From Valencia hispanica (taxonomy: Eukaryota; Chordata; Actinopteri; Cyprinodontiformes; Valenciidae), in contig OY747721.1 in assembly GCA_963556495.2 (NCBI GenBank), positions 8,652,149-8,716,148 on the forward strand: DNA of 64,000 nt, given 5' to 3'. Positions within the stretch are counted from its first letter, which is position 1. Every line of letters starts with the position of its first letter. Shown here one piece after another: positions 59,704 through 64,000 of the stretch. The notes below the pieces were generated by a model. The model saw only the letters and a list, made by a program, of their open reading frames with translations. It ran no database searches and had not been told where the DNA came from. Position numbers and translations under genes: made by a program.

Positions 59704-59882
59704 CAGAAATTTAAACCACGTATTTGAGTGCGCGTGCACGTGGGCTGGTTGACGAACCCAGGGATAAACAAACGCTTCACTTTTAAATATCGGCTTCCCG
59801 GGCAGTGTATAATCATTAGGCAATCATAACATACCTTTTTTCTCATGGAAAAGTGAAAATTAAAGGTCATGACTGCTTTAAA

Positions 59883-61155
59883 AGTAAAAGTAGCAAATTA
59901 GCATGAACCACACATTACACATGATGCACAATAAACATACACAACACATGACACACATTAAAGCAAGACAAAGAGCAAGAAAGCATGAACACATTTGATA
60001 CATATGACAGTAATCATTTACTCAAAGGCAATTTTAAACAGATGGGTTTTTAGTCTCGATTTTAAGCAGTTCAGAGTTTCAGCAGCTCTGCACTCGTCAG
60101 GAAGTTTGTTCCAGATAAGGAGAGCATAGAAACTGAAAGCTGCTTCTCCATGTTTGGTTTTGAGTCTAAGGATGTTTAGTAGGCTAGAGTTGAAGGACCT
60201 GAGTGGTCTTGGTGGTTGGTACCGTGACAACATGTCTTCAACAGACTTTGGTGCTAAGCCATTCAATGATTTATAAACTAGTAAAAGTACTTTGAAATCT
60301 ATTCTCTGAGCTACAGGGAGCCAGTGTAAGGACTTTAGAACTGGGGTGATGTGCTCTTCTTTCCTGGTTCTAGTGAGGACACGAGCAGCAGCGTTCTGGA
60401 TTAGCTGCAGCTGTCTGATTGACTTTTTAGGCAGACCCGTGAGGACCCTGTTGCAGTAATCAATCCGACTAAAGATAAATGCAAGGATGAGTTTTTCCAG
60501 GTCCTGTTGCAACATCAGTCCTTTAATCCTAGAAATGTTCTTCAGGTGATGGAAGGCTGACCTTGTTATTGCCTTTATGTGACCCTGGAGGTTCAGGTCT
60601 GAGTCCATTACTACACCTAGGTTTCGTTCCTGATCAGTAGTTCCTAGCTGTATTAATTGAAGCTGTGTGCTGACTCTTGATCGTTCATCTTTCGGTCCAA
60701 AAATAATTACTTTAGTTTTGTTTCTATTCAGCTGAAGAAAGTTATGGCACATCCATCCTTTTATTTGGTCGATGTATTGATTTAGGGTTTGAATGGGTTC
60801 AGAGTCACCTGGTGACATTGTAATGTAAAGCTGAGTGTCATCCGCATAGTTATGGTAGCTAATCTTATTGGTTGCTATAATCTTGCCTAGTGGGAGCATG
60901 TAGATATTAAATAGGAGGGGCCCTAAGATGGAGCCCCTGGGGCACCCCACATGTGATTTCTGTTTGTTCTGATGAAAAGTTTCTTATTGAAACAAAGGAG
61001 TCCCTGTTCTTTAGGTAAGACTCAAACCAGCCAAGTACTGTACCAGAGAGTCCAACCCAGCTCTCCAGTTGCTCCAATAATATATCATGATCAACAGTGT
61101 CAAATGCTGCACTAAGGTCCAACAGAACCAGCACTGTTGTTCTACTACAGTCTGT
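59883..61155 (-). mobile_element. L2-like LINE, 5' truncated
   Basis: Contains part of the 3' UTR, the RT C-terminus and the RT core back to TTVLVLLDLSAAFDTVDH, where the copy ends (about 61155). Together with 58512-58634 it is one copy split by a later insertion. It is a different subfamily from the L2-like LINE at 28598-33186, as the proteins differ throughout. Confidence 0.9.
60018..61134 (-). pseudogene. L2-like LINE reverse transcriptase, one frameshift
   Basis: The upstream frame (61134-60907) holds LLDLSAAFDTVDHDILL and reaches ITCGVPQG. A frameshift in the CCTGGGGCACCCCACATGTG region near 60940-60955 moves the rest into another frame (60950-60018), which resumes at [18 protein letters not shown]. 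That frame continues through [15 protein letters not shown] (about 60865-60820), [41 protein letters not shown] and the [11 protein letters not shown] end at 60018. All RT motifs after the first are present. It lacks the endonuclease and first ORF through 5' truncation. Confidence 0.9.
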
Positions 61156-62874
61156 ATGTATGTATAAATATCACTCTTCTATTTGTGAACCCTAGTGGTC
61201 AGGTAATGAACAAAGTTGAACAAATTCTGACCTGAACTATTGATACATTATGCTTATGTTTTAACTTGAATGAGGAACATTTTTAGTATCATACCGTTTT
61301 GAGTTATGCAAGATTACGTGACGGCTTTAAAAGCATAGTATTGGTTTTGGCTGTCTGTTGGTTGGATTTTAAATCAAAATACTGAATATGATAATTTGGG
61401 GGGAGGTAAGTCTAAGTGTTGGATCTTCTTCCATGATTTATGATGAAACTGGAATGAAACTGTGTCCCAAATGGAGCCAAACTGTCTTCTTTACTTACAC
61501 AGAGTTATCTCTTTGACCCTTAGGCATCTGTTGCTGCTGCCAGTTTGAGAGGTATTTCTTTTAAAGTCTTATCTCTTCAGCTTTGACACCTCTTAAACAA
61601 ACTTGCCAAACTATTTTGGAGATATTGGGGGCAGACAGTTTAATTTATTATCTTATGTTTTTCATAAACACACATGTCAAAATGATATTTCCAAAGAACT
61701 TTGTGACATAAATATTAACAAAGTTTGAAAGGCAAGATAAAAGGAGAAAGAACTCAACAAAATACACAGATATGAAAGGATTTTACAGACTGGATAATGC
61801 ATAATTTTGTTGAATAAGACATTTTTTTCCAGATGCTGTTTCAGGTTTTTATGTATGATGTATTGCAAACACTAACTTTAGGTAAACAAACCAGAAGCAC
61901 ATTTTATTCAACTTCCACAGAGTTGTTTAGATACTGTGTACAGTTCCTCCGTGGCAGAAATTCAAAACTGCAAACAAAGGTAGACTTAATGCGTGAGATT
62001 ACTATGGCTGCTTGAATAATAGGACTGACTGATGAGTTTTGGAAAGCAGAACCCACAGTGGCCACAATACAATGCAATATTTGTTTTTCCCCTTAGAATA
62101 TAAGTAAGAAGGATGGAAAGTTGCATAGTTGCTTTAGTAGTCAAAGCCTCCAAATGCTGGTAGATTATTCTCTGTGGTTACAAATAATGAATGTGTTCAC
62201 TATAAAAAAATGTATGAAGTAAAACAGAGAGCCATAAGAGAAAAAAAAATTCACCTTTAAAAATGAAAGCTGAAAATATTATACTTCATAAATTTATAAG
62301 GATTATCTATATTTGTTAGAGAGTGTATACATAAATGTTTTAAAAGAATGTATTAAATATGCTGGTAACAGCAGGGGCACAAGCTACTCGTAAGTGAGCC
62401 ATGTTTTGTGATGAAAACAGTGAAGCTTTCAAACAAACAGCTTGTGCATTATTACAAGCTGAGAGTATTCACTTAACCAAGTCCTCAGACCTTTTAATTT
62501 TAGTCATTGCAACCTCTTATCCCACCAACATTGCAACTGAATTTTAAAAATCAAAAGGTTTTTAGGATCTTCAACTATTGTGCTGAGAGTCAACCCTCTC
62601 TGACTGTCAATATGTCAAACTGTGTCTTATAAGTATTATTGTGTTTTTGATCAATAATAATGAAAATAAAAGTCACTAGTTGGATCCGCTGTAACGTTTT
62701 AAAGTTTAAGATTTTTGGGAGAGTTAAACAACTTAGTGGTGTAAATGTGTTGGCAGGATCAATTAGTTATGCTCTCTACAAATCTGGCCTTTAAAAAACA
62801 AAGTAAAAAAAGTCTCTAGAGTGTCTGTAATGTGGAAACATGACTGACACCCTTTAAGCGCCATTCTTCCGGTG
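61156..62874. other. Unassigned sequence
   Basis: AT-rich, with no gene or transposon end recognised; open frames at 61677-62015 have no family signature. Confidence 0.5.
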
Positions 62875-62913
62875 TCCATCCATCCATCCATCCATCCATC
62901 CATCCATCCATCC
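62875..62913. repeat. (TCCA)n microsatellite
   Basis: About ten TCCA units. Such tails often mark LINE boundaries in fish, and the next LINE sequence starts right after. Confidence 0.95.
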
Positions 62914-64000
62914 GGAGCAGAGGATTTCGCAGCAGACCCTGCGTTACATCTGCTGCAGAGGAGGACCGCTGGTTCCAGCAGGGGGCTAAACCAAAAGCCC
63001 TCATCAGCTCCACTTTGGTGCTCCAGGGTGCCCGGTTAATGGTTGGGCCCAACCACGGTGGGGGCATTTGTAGTAGCCACCACCGCTCTCCTCCAACCTG
63101 CCTGCCATTATCCAACCGTTTCAGAGCACTGGGTATGGATTTCCCTCCTCTGACAGCCCCTGGTCTCCGTAGGTCCGTAGGATTGCCGCCCAATCCCTCC
63201 CAGCAGCCGGAGCAACAGTCGGACTCCGCCAGCCTTCCACGTCATGCCAAACCCCGGGATGCAGCCAGAACTAACCGAGGAGTGCTCCACTTCATCCTGA
63301 ACACACAGAACGAGCCCTCGGCGGCGATCAAACATCGCTGCAGTACTGGGGTTGCTTCTCCACCTGGCATACAGCAACTCCTGGATGGTGAAACATCCTC
63401 TGCCCAGCACAAACATCTACCTGCAAACCCGCTGCCCACCACAGTCATCATCGGGGACTCCATAATCAGAAATGTGAGGATGAGATGAGCCCTCACTCTG
63501 TGTTTCCCTGGAGCTACTGTCACAGACATTGCTGAACAGATCCCTCAGCCCATTGAACAACACAAATATGTGAGTAAAGTTGTGATTCACGTTGGCACCA
63601 ATGACATTCATAAACACCAGTCTGAGCTCCTAAAGCGTGATTTTATTCGCCTTTTTAATCTTTAAAAAACACACATGTCTCTGTTTTTATCTCTGGCCAC
63701 AGCCCCACTGTCGGCAGAGGAATTGGCCATTTTAGCAGACTCTTATCCCTTAATACTTGGCTCTCCTCCGCCACCGTCCTTCACAATATTGGTTTTATAG
63801 ACAATATTAAAATGTTTTTGGGAAGGAAGCACCTGTTTGGACCAGATGGGCTCCATCTTAATAAACAGGGCAACCGCACGTTGACATTAAGCCTGGCATG
63901 CCCCCCCCCGTCTACCACACTGGTCCCAGCTGCCCCTTCCCTCTCTGTTCCATCCGACACATCCTGATGTGCAAATAGTTGCTGGTCCTACGAACTCACC
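62914..64000 (+). mobile_element. L2/CR1-type LINE first-ORF region
   Basis: GC-rich sequence running off the window edge. It encodes a broken SGNH-esterase-type first ORF (listed separately). The second ORF would lie beyond 64000 if this copy is not 3' truncated. Its GC-richness relative to the neighbouring 1.7 kb fits an inserted element. Confidence 0.8.
63015..63890 (+). pseudogene. LINE ORF1 with SGNH/GDSL-type esterase domain, broken
   Basis: First ORFs of CR1/L2-type LINEs are known to carry an esterase of the SGNH fold. Here TTVIIGDSIIRNVR (about 63436-63477) is block I with the nucleophilic Ser in GDSI. An in-frame TGA follows at 63486, and the frame resumes with CFPGATVTDIAEQIPQP. 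VVIHVGTNDIHKH (about 63579-63615) is the block with the conserved Asn-Asp. After a further TAA (63663) and frame changes, FGPDGLHLNKQGN (about 63835-63873) supplies the D-x-x-H pair. Upstream is a proline-rich, low-complexity N-terminal region (63020-63300). No ATG defines the start; the frame is only open from about 63015. Not functional in this copy. Confidence 0.82.

Larger units (their letters stand above)
58635..59882. mobile_element. Non-autonomous element with TTTAAAGGAGTCAT ends inserted in LINE
   Basis: Left end TTTAAAGGAGTCATAACCT (58635-58653) and right end AGGTCATGACTGCTTTAAA (59864-59882) are inverted copies at 17 of 19 positions. No clear target duplication was identified. It contains a TCTCGCGAGA motif (58769-58778), a CpG-containing stretch, a nested hAT-like fragment and a 22-bp palindrome with a CRE core. 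No transposase was recognised. Superfamily unknown. Confidence 0.7.

Overview
This is TE-rich, AT-rich vertebrate DNA with no recognisable complete host gene. The families present (L2-like and Rex1/Babar-like LINEs, Tc1-like transposons, hAT elements, tRNA-derived SINEs, (AT)n and (GATA)n microsatellites) point to a ray-finned fish, probably a percomorph. That placement is inferred from repeat content, not from a host gene. The window is best read as an intergenic or intronic transposon graveyard with a few young insertions.

Layout: 0-12 kb is mostly unassigned sequence with LINE scraps, including an internally deleted LINE at 8990-9600, a long (AT)n tract and a palindromic MITE. 12.4-14.5 kb is a hAT-like element holding a nested MITE and a LINE tail. 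14.6-17.2 kb is a decayed L2-like LINE. 19.2-20.9 kb is a defective Tc1 element that landed in a MITE. 23.3-24.6 kb is an unclassified LTR-like repeat whose second copy lies at 43.9-47.2 kb, split there by a hAT element with a perfect 8-bp target duplication. 28.6-33.2 kb is a large L2-like LINE with an in-frame tandem duplication of its reverse transcriptase. 35.7-38.8 kb is a decayed Tc1 element split by an L2 fragment plus a second Tc1 family. 41.3-42.05 kb is a very young mariner-type element that keeps only a DNA-binding domain. 51.1-55.7 kb is a multi-layer nest whose youngest layers include an intact Tc1-type transposon and a SINE. 58.5-61.2 kb is an L2 LINE split by a CpG-containing non-autonomous element. 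62.9-64.0 kb is the first-ORF (esterase) region of an L2/CR1-type LINE.

Functionally the content is parasitic DNA. The only fully intact coding sequence seen is the 347-residue Tc1-type transposase at 53137-54180 (minus strand), which keeps a full acidic triad and sits between long terminal inverted repeats with a TA duplication; its D-to-E spacing is 38 residues, the DD38E pattern of the Intruder family. Two short open stretches (25211-25353 plus and 20993-21345 minus) look protein-like but were not recognised; they are the only hints of host coding sequence and are weak.
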